The notes: generated from the letters alone by a model not told the origin. A DNA stretch of 64,000 bases from Streptococcus sp. LYSM12 (GCF_004569635.1 NZ_SPOZ01000008.1:75-64074), one strand, 5' to 3'; positions 19,515-31,398 are shown, counted from the first letter of the stretch. Translations and numbers: made by a program.

Positions 19515-20801
19515 TCACTCCCCCAAAACTTTGAAGGTATTTTGAAGCTTGAAATCTGCAATCTCTGCTAATTTAGCAATTATATGTTCTAGTTGTGCCT
19601 TGCTCATACAATGAGTAAGGAGAACAAAACGTGCTTGATTGCCCTCAGACGCTTGCTGGAGAACCTGCTTAAAGGAAATATCCTCAGCATGAAACATCTC
19701 TGCTAATTGCAACAAAGTCTCACTTTTATCAGGAGCCATAAGAGAGAAATAGTATTGGCTACGCACATCGCTAGGTGCCGCAAGTTGGAGCGGACGAGCA
19801 AATTCATTAAAGGCTTTGCCGATAGTCTGGTCCTTCAAACGACGGACAATGCGGATAATATCTGCTGTTACACTAGCTGCTGTTGGTTTCTGTCCAGCCC
19901 CTGGTCCATAGTACATAGATTCACCAATACCAACTGACTCAACAAAAACAGCATTCATCACACCATTGACACTAGCCAAGGGATGATCTTTCGGCAAGAA
20001 AGTAGGAGAAACCTCAGCTGATAAACCAGAAACTGTTTCACGAATATCACCGACCAATTTGATAACATAGCCCAATTCTTGCGCCATTGCCACATCATCT
20101 GGGGAAATCCTTGAAATTCCCTTATGCTCAACATTGTCAAAATCAATGGTCATACCAAAAGCGAATTGGCTAAGAATAACAGCCTTATAAGCCGCATCAA
20201 TTCCTTCTACGTCATTGGTCGGGTCAGATTCAGCATAGCCCAATTCCTGGGCTGTTTTCAACGCTTCCTCGTAGCTCCAACCCTCATCGACCATTTTAGT
20301 CATCATGAAGTTAGAAGTTCCATTCAAAACTCCGAGTATGCGGGTTACTTTGTCAGATGCAAATGAGTTTGACAAGGTTCGTAAAATTGGAATCCCACCT
20401 GCAACCGCTGCCTCATAATAAAGAGCCACACCATGCTTTGCAGCAAGTCTCCGCAATTCACTACCATGCACCGCAAGCAAATCTTTGTTGGCTGTTACGA
20501 CGTGTTTGCCCACCTCTAAAGCACGGCTAATAAAAGTCTTCGCAGGCTCAATTCGTCCCATTAACTCAACGACGATTTGAATCTCATCATCTGCTAAAAT
20601 CTCATCTACATTTGTCACAAAGTGGTATTGGTGTCCCGCTACTTCCAAGCGTTCCTTTTCCTTGTCATCTCGCACCAAAACCTTTGCAATTTCAATCTTA
20701 TCTTGGGCAGCTTGTTGAATCTTTTCTGCATTTTCTTCCAACAAGAATGGAATTCCACTCGCTACCGTACCGAAGCCTAACAATCCAATTTTCACCGTCA
20801 T
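19515..20801 (-). CDS. hom: Homoserine dehydrogenase
   Basis: 428 residues. The N-terminal NAD(P)-binding fold is seen in [13 protein letters not shown], the catalytic domain contains [11 protein letters not shown] and the [19 protein letters not shown] signature, and a C-terminal ACT-like domain begins near residue 345. It reduces aspartate semialdehyde to homoserine and heads the hom-thrB operon. A promoter is visible just upstream. Confidence 0.95.
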   Translation of the reverse strand: MTVKIGLLGFGTVASGIPFLLEENAEKIQQAAQDKIEIAKVLVRDDKEKERLEVAGHQYHFVTNVDEILADDEIQIVVELMGRIEPAKTFISRALEVGKHVVTANKDLLAVHGSELRRLAAKHGVALYYEAAVAGGIPILRTLSNSFASDKVTRILGVLNGTSNFMMTKMVDEGWSYEEALKTAQELGYAESDPTNDVEGIDAAYKAVILSQFAFGMTIDFDNVEHKGISRISPDDVAMAQELGYVIKLVGDIRETVSGLSAEVSPTFLPKDHPLASVNGVMNAVFVESVGIGESMYYGPGAGQKPTAASVTADIIRIVRRLKDQTIGKAFNEFARPLQLAAPSDVRSQYYFSLMAPDKSETLLQLAEMFHAEDISFKQVLQQASEGNQARFVLLTHCMSKAQLEHIIAKLAEIADFKLQNTFKVLGE

Positions 20802-20829
20802 ATCTACTCCTTAAAAAACTATTTTTATC

Positions 20830-20859
20830 ATTATATCAGATAATTAAAGCAGTTGGCAA
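20830..20859 (-). promoter_or_regulatory. Promoter of hom-thrB
   Basis: TTGCCA (20854-20859), 18-bp spacer, TATAAT (20830-20835) reading leftward. It overlaps the region containing the divergent deacetylase promoter (extended -10 TGCTATACT on the plus strand near 20870), so the two may interfere. Confidence 0.6.
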
Positions 20860-20902
20860 AAATTTTGCTATACTAGTAGATGAAGATAAAAGGAGGTTTC
20901 TT

Positions 20903-21856
20903 ATGCCAGCACAAAGAAGTCGTGCCAAACGAATCAATCACAAACACCACAGCCATACTACATTCCTATGGAGGATGATAGGGATTCTGTTAGTCTCCTT
21001 GCTAGCGATTGTTTTCTATCTCTATCACGATAGCATGTTAACCCTTATATATCCTAAAACTCAAGAGGATAAGACGGTCGCTACAACCTCAATCTCTACC
21101 AAGCAGGAACCAACAAGCGAAGCTAGCAAGGCAAATCAAGCAAGTAGCGAGGAGATGACATGGGAAAAACAGACAGAACCTGTAAAAATTCCAATTCTCA
21201 TGTACCATGCCGTCCACATTATGGCTCCTGAAGAGGCAGCTAATGCCAATCTGATTGTTGATCCGACTACATTTGAAAGCCATCTCAAAGCATTTCAAGA
21301 AGCAGGCTACTATACGCTTACACCTGAAGAAGCTTATAAAATCCTGACGGAAAATGTTCTCCCAAAAGATAAAAAAGTCGTCTGGCTCACCTTTGATGAC
21401 AGTCTATGGGATTTCTACAGTATCGCTTATCCCTTACTCAAACAATACCATATGAAAGCGACCAATAATGTCATCACAGGTACCACTGATACTCAACCAG
21501 ACCATCTGACATTGGAGCAAATCAAGGAAATGCAAGAAAATGGCATGTCTTTCCAAAGCCATACAGTCAATCATCCCGATTTGGAATATAGTACACCAGA
21601 AGCTCAAAATGCTGAAGTAATAGATTCTAAGGAATATCTGGACCATAATCTTAATCAAGATACCATTGTACTTGCCTATCCTGCTGGTCGCTATTCTGAA
21701 CAAACCGTCAAAACAGTTGAAAATGCCCAATACAAACTCGGAGTAACCACCAACGAAGGACTAGCTTCTGCTGCTGACGGACTCCTCACCCTCAACCGTG
21801 TCCGTATCCTACCAGTCACAACTGCGGACGGATTGCTCCAAACCATTGGACAATAG
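20903..21856 (+). CDS. Membrane-anchored polysaccharide deacetylase (CE4)
   Basis: 317 residues from the ATG at 20903, which has AAAGGAGG upstream. The 97-codon extension of the open frame runs through the hom coding region and is rejected. It has a short basic cytoplasmic start, one membrane segment (IGILLVSLLAIVFYLYH), a Ser/Thr/Glu-rich linker, and a CE4 NodB domain. Motifs are VWLTFDD (catalytic Asp and metal Asp), SHTVNHPDL (metal histidines) and LAYPAGRY. It should remove acetyl groups from a cell-surface polysaccharide or peptidoglycan outside the membrane. The substrate is not certain; it is shorter than classical PgdA. Confidence 0.85.
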   Translation: MPAQRSRAKRINHKHHSHTTFLWRMIGILLVSLLAIVFYLYHDSMLTLIYPKTQEDKTVATTSISTKQEPTSEASKANQASSEEMTWEKQTEPVKIPILMYHAVHIMAPEEAANANLIVDPTTFESHLKAFQEAGYYTLTPEEAYKILTENVLPKDKKVVWLTFDDSLWDFYSIAYPLLKQYHMKATNNVITGTTDTQPDHLTLEQIKEMQENGMSFQSHTVNHPDLEYSTPEAQNAEVIDSKEYLDHNLNQDTIVLAYPAGRYSEQTVKTVENAQYKLGVTTNEGLASAADGLLTLNRVRILPVTTADGLLQTIGQ

Positions 21857-21880
21857 CACCTTACAACTCTCCAAAACAAC

Positions 21881-21925
21881 AAAGGCTTAACACCGCCACT
21901 TCTTGGACCAGTGTTAAGCCTTTTT
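21881..21925 (+). terminator. Terminator of the deacetylase gene
   Basis: 13-bp arms AAAGGCTTAACAC / GTGTTAAGCCTTT with a T-rich tail, 25 bp after the stop codon. Confidence 0.92.
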
Positions 21926-21942
21926 GATACTCTAAAAAATCA

Positions 21943-22051
21943 CTATCGTCATCATTTAGCATATCTTTTATTCTTTCGTTCACTCGCTTTGCCGCACTCT
22001 CGTATAGCCTGCAGCTCCTTGTCTAGTATAAAAGCCAACTAAAAGACTATA
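21943..22051 (+). repeat. MITE-like element, copy 3 (diverged)
   Basis: CTATCGTC start and AAAAGACTATA end, with the core TTCACTCGCTTTGCCG and CAGCCTGCAG-like middle of the family. It is more diverged than other copies, so it is probably older. Confidence 0.7.
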
Positions 22052-22059
22052 CCTGATGA

Positions 22060-22341
22060 GGAAGCGAGAAAGCATTCGACCAATCGAAAAAAAGGTTCAG
22101 TTTTTACCCACTTCTTCCATTCTAGGTTGGGGCTGAAACGCTCCATTCCCATACAGTTGGTGAGGCTAGATTTGGAGCTTAAAAAGTGAATAAATAGGAG
22201 TAAAGAACTCCAGTGGAGGTTTTCACTCCTATTCCCTTGTCACAACAAGAACAGCGTTTCATCTCCAACCTTTCAACGGCTATACTGCCCTTAAAGTCAT
22301 CAACCCAACCACTGCGCTGAGATGTTGATGCAAACTCTGAA
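22060..22341 (+). repeat. Long intergenic repeat, copy 2
   Basis: Contains the CTTCCATTCTAGGTT block followed by GGCTGAAACG and a central hairpin AATAGGAGTAAAGAACTCC / GGAGGTTTTCACTCCTATT around the sequence CTCCAGTGGAG. The same core is in copy 3. No common coding frame found. Confidence 0.6.
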
Positions 22342-22544
22342 AAGTAAGAGTATGTGTTTTGAGTTCTCACCCACTCCCAACTTCTTGGGGATAAAGGGTA
22401 GCAAGGCTATAGCCTCCTTTAAAGGGAGGGGAAATCTAACGTTCAGTAAAGTAAGCTAGGCGAGAGAAACTGATTTTTGACGAGTAAGAGTATCTATCTT
22501 ACCACTAAAGGTTTGGGATTAGACAGTTTTCCCGTCCCACCTTT

Positions 22545-23126
22545 CTAAACATCTGCTTCTCTAAAAATAACTTGACCATTTTCAAAACGGTCCAATCGTG
22601 CGAGGGAAACAATAGTATGACCTGCTTCTTCCAAAAGTTTACGTCCTTGCTGGAATGATTTTTCAATGACAATACCAACCGCTACTACCTCAGCACCCGC
22701 TTGCTCTATGATATCAATCAAGCCCTTAGCCGCTTCTCCATTGGCCAAGAAATCATCAACTATCAGCACACGGTCCTTTGATGTGAGAAAACGTTGAGCG
22801 ATCGATACTGTACTTGTTACTTGTTTGGTAAATGAATAGACTTCTGCTGTCAAAATTCCTTCAGTCATAGTGATATTCTTTGATTTTTTCGCAAAAACCA
22901 TCGGCACCTGTAAAGCTTCTGCCGTATATAGCGCAGGTGCAATACCCGAGGCTTCAATCGTCACCACTTTAGTAATGTTCTCCTGAGCAAATCGTCCAGC
23001 TAATACTTGACCGATATCTTTCATTAGTGCTATATCCACCTGATGGGTTAAAAAAGAATCCACCTTTAAAATTGATTCTCCTAAGACCTCTCCTGCAGTC
23101 TGAATTCTGGTTTCTAAAGTCTTCAT
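22545..23126 (-). CDS. xpt: Xanthine phosphoribosyltransferase
   Basis: 193 residues, the usual length. The PRPP-binding loop is visible as [19 protein letters not shown] and the N-terminal part carries the [11 protein letters not shown] segment seen in Xpt proteins. It converts xanthine to XMP in purine salvage. Xpt is often co-transcribed with the permease gene pbuX behind a guanine riboswitch. Here no pbuX follows, and the 60 bp before the start codon show no purine riboswitch core. Confidence 0.94.
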   Translation of the reverse strand: MKTLETRIQTAGEVLGESILKVDSFLTHQVDIALMKDIGQVLAGRFAQENITKVVTIEASGIAPALYTAEALQVPMVFAKKSKNITMTEGILTAEVYSFTKQVTSTVSIAQRFLTSKDRVLIVDDFLANGEAAKGLIDIIEQAGAEVVAVGIVIEKSFQQGRKLLEEAGHTIVSLARLDRFENGQVIFREADV

Positions 23127-23205
23127 ATTCTCTCCTTTTCTTCATCTCTCTATTATTCTAGCTTTTTTTATACCCTTTTTCAATTCAAAATAAGAGATTG
23201 AACAG

Positions 23206-23274
23206 GATAAAATGGAAGAAAAAGAGAACGCGACAGGCATAAAGAGTTCGGTTTTTCCTCTTTTCAATGCTAGT
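23206..23274 (+). repeat. Long intergenic repeat, copy 4 (5' fragment)
   Basis: Carries the GAGAACGCGACAGG start block and AGAGTTCGGTTTTTCC, then stops where the MITE copy begins. The MITE may have inserted into the repeat. Confidence 0.55.
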
Positions 23275-23379
23275 TATAGTCATTTCGTTTATCTTTTATT
23301 ACTTCGTTCACTCGCTTTACCGTACTCCAGTACAGCCTGCAGATCCTTGCCTAGTACTAAAAGTAAACCAAAAGACTAT
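23275..23379 (+). repeat. MITE-like element, copy 4
   Basis: Starts TATAGTCATTTCGTTTATC, ends GTAAACCAAAAGACTAT. Good match to the family consensus, of the subtype ending AAGACTATA. Confidence 0.8.
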
Positions 23380-23545
23380 GCAATATCCTTTACTCAAACC
23401 ATCAGATCAGAACCAGGACTAGATCTCCAGGAATTACTTTCGTCTGATCCTAAAAATAAGAGAGCAGGACAATCGAGATTTGAAAATCACGACCTTGTCC
23501 TACTCCCCTCATGCTGATGTTAAGCACTTTAATGTGAAGCGACTT

Positions 23546-24964
<1,419 letters not shown>

Positions 24965-26650
24965 CTAGTCTTCTAATTGTTTCGTGACAAAAGCTAAGGC
25001 TCCCTTGCCATCTCGGGTCAGTTTGATGTACTCTGCACCCTCTGTTTTCGCAAGGCGAATCTGCAAGGCATCCGTTTCTTGTTTTATGTCTGCATAGTTT
25101 GATGCTACCTGAGGTGCAAGAATCACAAGGTCATACTCTGGTAGAATCTCACGGTGAGATCCATAACTTCCTGCGGAAGCTTTTATAGGTACATTGTATT
25201 CTTTAGCAGCCTTTATCAAAGCATTGGCCAATAGACCACTGGTTCCACCGCCCGCACACAAGACCAAAACATTGGTTTCTTTCGTGATCGTATTATCAGA
25301 AATAGTGCGCTCAAGAATGGCATCTGCTTTTGACGTATTAAAGTTCTCTGCTACTTTTTCATGGAGCTGACTGTTTGCCTTACCTGCTTCCTCTTCTGCC
25401 AATACTTGGCGGTCATATACTTTTAAGAATGGATAATAAATGGCCACATCCACTACAACCAGTAAAACCGCAAGGACGACGGCTAGAAGTTGGAAGTTTG
25501 TCCCCATTACCAAACCAAGTGGTGCAGGAGTAGTCCATGGCAAGTTTGTAGTAAACGAATTCATTCCCAATGTATCAACGAAGAATTTGAAGAGCCAAAC
25601 GTTAACGATTGGTGCCATGATAAATGGAATGAAGAAAATTGGATTTAGCACCAATGGAGCACCGAACAAAATTGGTTCATTAACACCGAAGAAAGTAGGC
25701 ACTACTGATGCGCGGCCGATCGCTTTGTTACGTTTTGATTTACATAGCCACATGAACATAAATGGAACCACCAAGGTTGCCCCTGTACCACCCATAGTGA
25801 CAATGAACATCTGAGTACCTGAAGTCAAGATCTTATCAGCATGCTGTCCAGCTTGAACTAAGCCCAAGTTCAATTCAGCATTGGCATATGTAACAGCCAC
25901 AATCGCTGGTTCTACGATTGACGGTCCATGAATCCCTACGAACCAGAAAAAGGCAAAGGCTCCGAAAATAATTGTAATCCCAAGGTAAGAATCTGCCGCG
26001 CTAAAGAGTGGCTCAAAGAACTTACCGATTGCTTCAGCAACACCTGTACCTACTGTATTGCGAGCAAGAATATCCAAGGCATAGAGCGAAAGAATAGAGC
26101 CCGCAAATGGGAAAACATCTTTAAAGGCTTGGGCAATATTCGGCGGAACCTCTTCTGGCATGCGAATCGTCACATTGTTTTTCACACAGAATTTATAAAT
26201 TGTAACTGTGATAAAAGCAGCAAGGAAAGCTGAAAGTAGTCCTTTTGTTCCGAGGAAGCCATTTGCCAAGCCTCCCTCAATACTATCAGCCGCTAGGATG
26301 AGTAAGCCACTGATTGAAGCAAGCATGCTTGAAATAAAGTTGATTTGATTTGTTCTTTCCAGGTTACGGTTAACTGAATCCGTCAACGATTTAGCAGTTG
26401 TACCAGCAACCAACATTGCCAAGATTCCCATCGTGTAACCATACGGCTTCATCAAAAGTGATACGACATTCTCCGGCCAATAAAAACCCCATGAGTTTGG
26501 CACAAAGGCAATGAGCAAAAATATACTTGAAAACAAGACAACTGGCATGCCTGCGATAAATCCATCACGAATAGCCCTAAGATAAATGTTTCGTGAAATT
26601 CTCTCAAAGAAAGGCTTAGCTTTCTCAATTTGTGTAATTAATCCATTCAT
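24965..26650 (-). CDS. lacE: Lactose-specific PTS EIIBC component
   Basis: 561 residues. The N-terminal EIIC domain (about 1-430) has many membrane segments and the GVNEPILFG and [13 protein letters not shown] motifs of the lactose/cellobiose class. The C-terminal EIIB domain carries the phosphocysteine in [13 protein letters not shown]. It imports lactose and phosphorylates it at C6. It lies between lacF and lacG in the operon. Confidence 0.95.
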   Translation of the reverse strand: MNGLITQIEKAKPFFERISRNIYLRAIRDGFIAGMPVVLFSSIFLLIAFVPNSWGFYWPENVVSLLMKPYGYTMGILAMLVAGTTAKSLTDSVNRNLERTNQINFISSMLASISGLLILAADSIEGGLANGFLGTKGLLSAFLAAFITVTIYKFCVKNNVTIRMPEEVPPNIAQAFKDVFPFAGSILSLYALDILARNTVGTGVAEAIGKFFEPLFSAADSYLGITIIFGAFAFFWFVGIHGPSIVEPAIVAVTYANAELNLGLVQAGQHADKILTSGTQMFIVTMGGTGATLVVPFMFMWLCKSKRNKAIGRASVVPTFFGVNEPILFGAPLVLNPIFFIPFIMAPIVNVWLFKFFVDTLGMNSFTTNLPWTTPAPLGLVMGTNFQLLAVVLAVLLVVVDVAIYYPFLKVYDRQVLAEEEAGKANSQLHEKVAENFNTSKADAILERTISDNTITKETNVLVLCAGGGTSGLLANALIKAAKEYNVPIKASAGSYGSHREILPEYDLVILAPQVASNYADIKQETDALQIRLAKTEGAEYIKLTRDGKGALAFVTKQLED

Positions 26651-26669
26651 TTTCTAACTCCTTTTATCC

Positions 26670-26981
26670 TTAACCCCGTTTATAGAGTTCAAGCATATGC
26701 GACATCATGTCTTTCAACAATAAAGTCGTCATCAAGTGATCCTGCCCATGCATCAAGGTCACACTAAACGCCAAATCATCTCCTGCTGCTTCTTTTTGCA
26801 GAAGAGAGGTTTGAGCATGATGGGCTTCTACGATGCATTCATTAGCTGCTGCAATCAACTGTTCTGCCAAATCAAAGTCACCCTGCTGTGCAGCTGTTAA
26901 GGCCTCCAATAGTTTGGATCGAGCATCTCCTGCAAAGGCAACGATTTCAAAACCAAGTAAAGTAATTTCCTCTCTATTCAT
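26670..26981 (-). CDS. lacF: Lactose-specific PTS EIIA component
   Basis: 103 residues, the normal size for EIIA-Lac. It is a helical protein starting [20 protein letters not shown]. The phosphorylated histidine is expected in [10 protein letters not shown], and the [10 protein letters not shown] block is conserved. It passes phosphate from HPr to the IIB domain of LacE, which is encoded 19 bp downstream. Confidence 0.94.
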   Translation of the reverse strand: MNREEITLLGFEIVAFAGDARSKLLEALTAAQQGDFDLAEQLIAAANECIVEAHHAQTSLLQKEAAGDDLAFSVTLMHGQDHLMTTLLLKDMMSHMLELYKRG

Positions 26982-27017
26982 TTTATTTCCTCCTTTTGAT
27001 GTGTTGAATAATAGAGT

Positions 27018-27854
27018 TTATGATAGTAAACGCTGAACGTGAAGAACGATGTACATTTTTTCTCCCTCATTTGAACTGATTCCTAACTCCTCAGCTATCA
27101 TATCATGGATCTGTGCTCCTAATGCATAGGCCTTGGGATAGGCTAGTTGCATGGTTGCTGCCATCTGTTCTAACGAGGAAGACCTATCTTTTTCTTTATC
27201 TGAATAGCGGATAAAATAGGTCAAATGAACCATCAAGCGGTCGTAAAATTTGCTATTTTCTTTCGTCCTTAAAATACCATGGGTTGCTAGCTCTCTTTCA
27301 ACCAAAGATAAGACTGCCTGCAATGTTTCCACTTTTAGATTCTGATCTTCTGCTTTCTCACCTTTGGCATTAATAAAATGTAAGGCAATTCTTCCGATTT
27401 CATCTTCTGGAAAATCCTGGAGTATTTTTTGACGGAAAATAGCCAAAGCTTCTGTCGCAATCTGATATTCAATAGGATAGTCTGGCAACATATTGGGAAG
27501 CTTGCTTTCTTGATAGGTCTGATCTAAAACATCCTTATACGCACAGTAAATATGAGTTGTCAAGGTTACATAGAGATAATCTTGTATTGAATAATCGTAT
27601 CGATAAGATAGTTGATCAATAGCCTGATAAGTAACTGTAATAAAGTCTAGCGGGATATCTTTTAGTAACATCAAGAAATGGTCTTTCGATTCAGAACTTT
27701 TGAGAGAAAAAACCTTTTCGATTTTGTGAGCAGTAACCAAATCTCCTTTTTTCTTCTGAAAAGCAACTCCCATTCCCATCACTACTGACTGCTCTCCCTG
27801 TTCATTTTTAACTAAAGCTGCATTATTATTTAAAGATTGTACAATCCGATACAT
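27018..27854 (-). CDS. lacT: BglG-family transcription antiterminator
   Basis: 278 residues: an N-terminal RNA-binding CAT domain (YRIVQSLNNNAALVKNEQGE, residues 1-55) and two PRD domains with phosphorylatable histidines (for example in TTHIYCAYKDVL and GRIALHFINA). It binds a RAT hairpin in the leader RNA and prevents termination when lactose is being transported. The matching RAT/terminator pair lies in its own leader at 27891-27965, so it controls itself and lacFEG. Confidence 0.94.
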   Translation of the reverse strand: MYRIVQSLNNNAALVKNEQGEQSVVMGMGVAFQKKKGDLVTAHKIEKVFSLKSSESKDHFLMLLKDIPLDFITVTYQAIDQLSYRYDYSIQDYLYVTLTTHIYCAYKDVLDQTYQESKLPNMLPDYPIEYQIATEALAIFRQKILQDFPEDEIGRIALHFINAKGEKAEDQNLKVETLQAVLSLVERELATHGILRTKENSKFYDRLMVHLTYFIRYSDKEKDRSSSLEQMAATMQLAYPKAYALGAQIHDMIAEELGISSNEGEKMYIVLHVQRLLS

Positions 27855-27890
27855 CTACAAAATAATCTCCTTTACCCTTTTTAAATACAA

Positions 27891-27941
27891 AAGACCACAA
27901 ATGAGATAAGGAAGTCCTCTCCCCTATTCATCTGCGGTCTT
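27891..27941 (-). terminator. Leader terminator overlapping the LacT RAT
   Basis: 14-base arms AAGACCGCAGATGA / TCATTTGTGGTCTT (with G-U pairs) followed by TTTGTATTT. The 5' arm shares its AAGACC with the 3' end of the RAT at 27936-27965, so the two folds exclude each other. Confidence 0.85.
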
Positions 27942-27965
27942 GCCTAATTTTCTTAGTTACAATCC
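27936..27965 (-). promoter_or_regulatory. RAT antiterminator RNA site for LacT
   Basis: Minus strand: GGATTGTAACTAAGAAAATT followed by AGGCAAGACC. It closely matches BglG-family RAT sequences such as that of LicT (GGATTGTTACT...GGCAAAACC), with the paired asymmetric bulges. It lies in the lacT leader between the promoter and the terminator. Confidence 0.88.
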
Positions 27966-27988
27966 ACTCTATGCAAACTATTGGAACA

Positions 27989-28025
27989 ATTATATCACGA
28001 AACGCTATTCTTGTAAACCTTTACA
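27989..28025 (-). promoter_or_regulatory. lacTFEG promoter overlapped by a cre-like palindrome
   Basis: Reading leftward: TTTACA (28012-28017), 17-bp spacer, TGATATAAT with the -10 at 27989-27994. The -35 is embedded in TGTAAAGGTTTACA (28012-28025), a perfect palindrome differing from the ideal cre TGTAAACGTTTACA at one central base. CcpA binding here would block RNA polymerase. Confidence 0.75.
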
Positions 28026-28026
28026 T

Positions 28027-29022
28027 TTACGAATGTAAATGAACCCGTTTTTTCCAAGAGGAAGCTGTTGTAGCAAGCACTTCGTTCAGAGATTCAATAT
28101 TCTGACGACCTTGCGTTCTCAACCAATTTCTAGCAGCCTCTTCTCCCTCTTCCATGTAGATTTGGACAGAATCCGCCCAAGTAGCACGCCCACATAAGAC
28201 ACCATTAAAGGCCGCTCCAGATTCGTGGGCAAATTTCAACGTTTCCTGGAAGAGAGTGGCAGACACACCTGCACTCAAATAGATATATGGTAGTGGAGTC
28301 GCCGCATCTTGTTGTTGGAAGTAAGCCGCTGCCTCTTCTTTTGTATACACGATTTCATTTCCTTGTGCAAATCCTTCAACATAGGCCATATTGACAGGCA
28401 CTTCTACTTTGAGAACATCTACTCCAAAGCACTCATCAGAAAATACCCTCATTGCCTCAATAACTTTTCTCGGCTTAATCTTGGCAAACTCAGGACCATT
28501 AGTATCTTGAATCTGCTCATCATAGCTTAGAATTTCCAAGAAGAAAGGAAGACCCTCCGCTGCACATTCTGAACCCAAGCGTTCAATATAAGCGTGCTTT
28601 TGTAAATTTACATATGGGTCACCGTCTATATCATAGTATAAGAGAAATTTAATAGCATCTGCTCCCTCTTTTTTAAGGCGTTTGACAGACCACTCGACCA
28701 AACAATCAGGCAAGCGACTAGTGCTGCTTACATCGTATCCTGTCTTTTCATAAGCTAATAATAATCCTGATTGACTAGCACGGATGTGAGAAGCTGGAAG
28801 ACCGTACTCTGGATCGAGCAGGATAGACGAAGAATAGGGTGTTAACTTTTCTGATACGATACTTTTTAAGACTTCCATGTCTTCAGCTGTCGGCTCTGTA
28901 TCCTGGTACTTGGCCATCATTTTTTTCAGAGCTCCCCGCTGATCAAAGGCAAGGGCAGAGATAATTCCTGCTGAGTTACTGACTTTTTCTATTAAGGCAT
29001 ATTTTTGATTTTTTACTGTCAT
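28027..29022 (-). CDS. lacD: Tagatose-1,6-bisphosphate aldolase
   Basis: 331 residues, a class I aldolase of the LacD family. It begins with the [18 protein letters not shown] block. The Schiff-base lysine is expected in the [10 protein letters not shown] strand. It splits tagatose-1,6-bisphosphate into dihydroxyacetone phosphate and glyceraldehyde-3-phosphate. It lies 24 bp after lacB. The kinase LacC that makes its substrate is not encoded between them, unlike in most streptococcal lac operons. Confidence 0.94.
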   Translation of the reverse strand: MTVKNQKYALIEKVSNSAGIISALAFDQRGALKKMMAKYQDTEPTAEDMEVLKSIVSEKLTPYSSSILLDPEYGLPASHIRASQSGLLLAYEKTGYDVSSTSRLPDCLVEWSVKRLKKEGADAIKFLLYYDIDGDPYVNLQKHAYIERLGSECAAEGLPFFLEILSYDEQIQDTNGPEFAKIKPRKVIEAMRVFSDECFGVDVLKVEVPVNMAYVEGFAQGNEIVYTKEEAAAYFQQQDAATPLPYIYLSAGVSATLFQETLKFAHESGAAFNGVLCGRATWADSVQIYMEEGEEAARNWLRTQGRQNIESLNEVLATTASSWKKRVHLHS

Positions 29023-29046
29023 CTTCTTATTCCACCGATTTACTTT

Positions 29047-29568
29047 TTAGGCTGGGTCCTGGTACTCACCACGATTCCATTTTTCAATGAATTCATCAAA
29101 GAAAGCGCTGTCTTTTTGATCCTGATTGATGCTTTCAATTTTAGCTAATTTTTCAATCAACTGTTTGTTTTCATCCGTTGGCTGATATTCTGCTTGAATG
29201 AAAGCATCAATAATATCGCACATCAACAATTCGCCAGTCACTTTCGCACCAAAGCCAATGACATTTGCATTTAGCTCTGTCTTAGCATACAAGGCTGATG
29301 TCATATCTCGGACAAGCGCTGAACGGACACCTGGTACCTTATTTACTGCATTGTTGATACCAACACCTGTTCCACAAAGACAAATTCCTAAGTCTGCTTC
29401 GCCACTGACAACTGCTTCTCCAACCTTTTTACCAAAGATAGGATAGTGGGTTCTGACGCTATCATAAGTCCCACAGTCAAGCACTTCATAACCTTGATTT
29501 TTCAAATGATTAACCACTGCGATTTTTTCATAGGTCACGATATGATCGCATCCAACTGCAATTTTCAT
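29047..29568 (-). CDS. lacB: Galactose-6-phosphate isomerase subunit LacB
   Basis: 173 residues from the ATG at 29568, which has AAGGAG upstream. An ATG 15 bp earlier overlaps that ribosome site. RpiB/LacB fold: [10 protein letters not shown] at the start and the active-site [17 protein letters not shown] loop. With LacA it converts galactose-6-phosphate to tagatose-6-phosphate. It follows lacA closely. Confidence 0.95.
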   Translation of the reverse strand: MKIAVGCDHIVTYEKIAVVNHLKNQGYEVLDCGTYDSVRTHYPIFGKKVGEAVVSGEADLGICLCGTGVGINNAVNKVPGVRSALVRDMTSALYAKTELNANVIGFGAKVTGELLMCDIIDAFIQAEYQPTDENKQLIEKLAKIESINQDQKDSAFFDEFIEKWNRGEYQDPA

Positions 29569-29595
29569 CTTTTTCTCCTTCATCTACGATAACAT

Positions 29596-30018
29596 CTAAC
29601 ACATCTTATTTAACATATCGACGCGGATCTGGTGGCGGCCTCCGTCATAGACACCCTCTACAAATCCTCGGACGATATTTTGGGCTAAACTTTCCCCCAC
29701 AATCTCACTACCAATGGTAATGATACGAGAATTATTGTGACCACGTGTCATATAGGCAGAACGTTCATCTGAAACTTCTGCTGCAATCATACCTTTGATT
29801 TTTGTCGCTGTCATAAAAGAACCAACACCGTAAGCATCAATTGCAATGCCGAGATTGCCCTCTTGTCTATTCACTTCCTGTGCAATCGCTAATGTAGTAT
29901 CAACAAAGTCCTTGCCATTACTTACATCAAGTACCGAATAGCCTAGTTCAACGAGAAAATGATGAAGAACGTCTTTTAGTTTTTCCCCTGCTGGATCAGC
30001 ACCGATAATAATTGTCAT
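29596..30018 (-). CDS. lacA: Galactose-6-phosphate isomerase subunit LacA
   Basis: 140 residues. RpiB/LacA fold: [17 protein letters not shown] and [20 protein letters not shown]. It forms the heteromeric isomerase with LacB. It is the first gene of lacABD, with a strong promoter about 80 bp upstream. Confidence 0.95.
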   Translation of the reverse strand: MTIIIGADPAGEKLKDVLHHFLVELGYSVLDVSNGKDFVDTTLAIAQEVNRQEGNLGIAIDAYGVGSFMTATKIKGMIAAEVSDERSAYMTRGHNNSRIITIGSEIVGESLAQNIVRGFVEGVYDGGRHQIRVDMLNKMC

Positions 30019-30075
30019 TGTTTTCTCCTTATGTGTCTTGTGTGTTCTTCCGGAAAAATGTTTTGCAAAACAGCT

Positions 30076-30129
30076 AAAAGCGACTCGCTTTTATGTTTGT
30101 ATTATACACAAATCCAAACACAAAGTCAA
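30076..30129 (-). promoter_or_regulatory. lacA promoter with leader hairpin
   Basis: Reading leftward: TTGACT (30124-30129), 17-bp spacer, TATAAT (30101-30106). Just downstream lies an inverted repeat AAAAGCG / CGCTTTT (30076-30092) with a 3-base loop, then the palindrome GTTTTGCAAAAC. Upstream, two copies of CCAAACA (around 30115 and 30157 on the plus strand) are candidate LacR contacts. Confidence 0.75.
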
Positions 30130-30203
30130 CATATTTTGTTCGTTTTTGTCGATAAACCAAACAAAAAAAGCAGAAGTTTCTTTAAACCGCTACTTTTTAA
30201 ACA

Positions 30204-30965
30204 TTATTCACTGATAACCTCTGTATAAGACGTCAAATAACGATACTGCTCTTCATCTGTCAAATGATCACTAATTACTGCTGTAACATCTTTTAATTGA
30301 CAAAAAGTGGAAAAATCTTCTTTACCAATTTTACTGGAATCAATCAAGAGATATTTTTCAAGTGAATGCTTTAGAGCCAGCCGTTGAGTGTAAGATTCTG
30401 TCAGAGTAGAAGTCATAATATCATTTCCTTTAACCGCATTACCACTAAAAAACATCTTACTGAAGTGCATACTTTCTAAAACAGTGTTCGTCATCTCTCC
30501 TACAAAAGATTCAGTCACTTGTCGCCATTCTCCTCCCAATAAAAATAATTGGAAGTCTTCTGATTTTTTAGGGGATAAGGTCATAAATATAGGGAGACAG
30601 TTCGTCATCACCGTTAACTTAGAATTAGTAATCGCCTCAGCAAGACAAGCCACCGTTGTACCAGGACCTAAAAAGATAGTATCTCCCTCTTCAATCAACA
30701 AGGCTGCTTTTGCTGCAATAGAGCGCTTAGCTTCAATATTCTGAACATGCTTTTCTGAATGAGAAAACTCCCGTAGTTGAAAGGCCTTATTACTCCTAGC
30801 ACCGCCATGAATCTTTGTTAAAATCCCCTTTTCTTCTAACTCACTAAAATCCCTCCTAACCGTCATATCTGTCACATTCAACAAATCGACAATCTCCGAA
30901 ATGCGAATCGTTCCCTTTTTATGAACCAATCTAGTAATTTCTTCCAAACGCTCCTGCTTGTTCAT
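30204..30965 (-). CDS. lacR: DeoR-family lactose phosphotransferase repressor
   Basis: 253 residues. DeoR helix-turn-helix at residues 1-58 ([20 protein letters not shown]), then a sugar-phosphate-sensing domain ([17 protein letters not shown]). In related streptococci LacR is released by tagatose-6-phosphate. It is encoded just upstream of lacA in the same direction with a 185-bp gap. Confidence 0.92.
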   Translation of the reverse strand: MNKQERLEEITRLVHKKGTIRISEIVDLLNVTDMTVRRDFSELEEKGILTKIHGGARSNKAFQLREFSHSEKHVQNIEAKRSIAAKAALLIEEGDTIFLGPGTTVACLAEAITNSKLTVMTNCLPIFMTLSPKKSEDFQLFLLGGEWRQVTESFVGEMTNTVLESMHFSKMFFSGNAVKGNDIMTSTLTESYTQRLALKHSLEKYLLIDSSKIGKEDFSTFCQLKDVTAVISDHLTDEEQYRYLTSYTEVISE

Positions 30966-31293
30966 CTCTTCCCCTTTTATCTTTTGCTAGTTTCATTATA
31001 TCAAATTTTGATTGAAATGTTGAAAAAAACAACATAGAATGTTTGACTTTTTAGGTAAATCAGAAAAACAAAGGTAAAGAAGGAGCATCACTAACTCTCC
31101 TAATCACTTGAAGAAAAACAACCTATACTCGTCGCCAAACATCAACTTCTTCCGCTTCCCCCTGCATAAGATACACAGGATTATATCGCACAGCCAAGGA
31201 GGTTTACATTCCATTCTTGAAAGATATGAAATTTCTTCTAGAAATCGTCTCCAAAAATGGGTAGAGCAGTCAGTATACTAGTGGGTGAGATAG

Positions 31294-31398
31294 TATAGTT
31301 ATTTCGTTTATTTTTAATACTTCGTTCACTCGTCTTGCTGTACTCCAGTACTACCTGCGACTCCTTGCCTAGTACTAAAAATAAACGAAACGGCTATA
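31294..31398 (+). repeat. MITE-like element, copy 5
   Basis: TATAGTTATTTCGTTTAT start, AAATAAACGAAACGGCTATA end. It is the closest match to the element interrupted at 37226-37436 and serves as its uninterrupted reference. Confidence 0.85.

Larger units (their letters stand above)
21926..22544. other. Intergenic region with a MITE and the long repeat
   Basis: No gene seen in 620 bp. It consists of a MITE-like copy (21943-22051) directly followed by copy 2 of the long repeat (22060-22341), then 200 bp with nothing recognisable before the end of xpt. Confidence 0.7.
23127..23545. other. Intergenic region with repeat fragments
   Basis: No gene seen. It contains a fragment of the long repeat (23206-23274) cut by a MITE-like copy (23275-23379). 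The last 160 bp show nothing recognisable. Confidence 0.6.
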
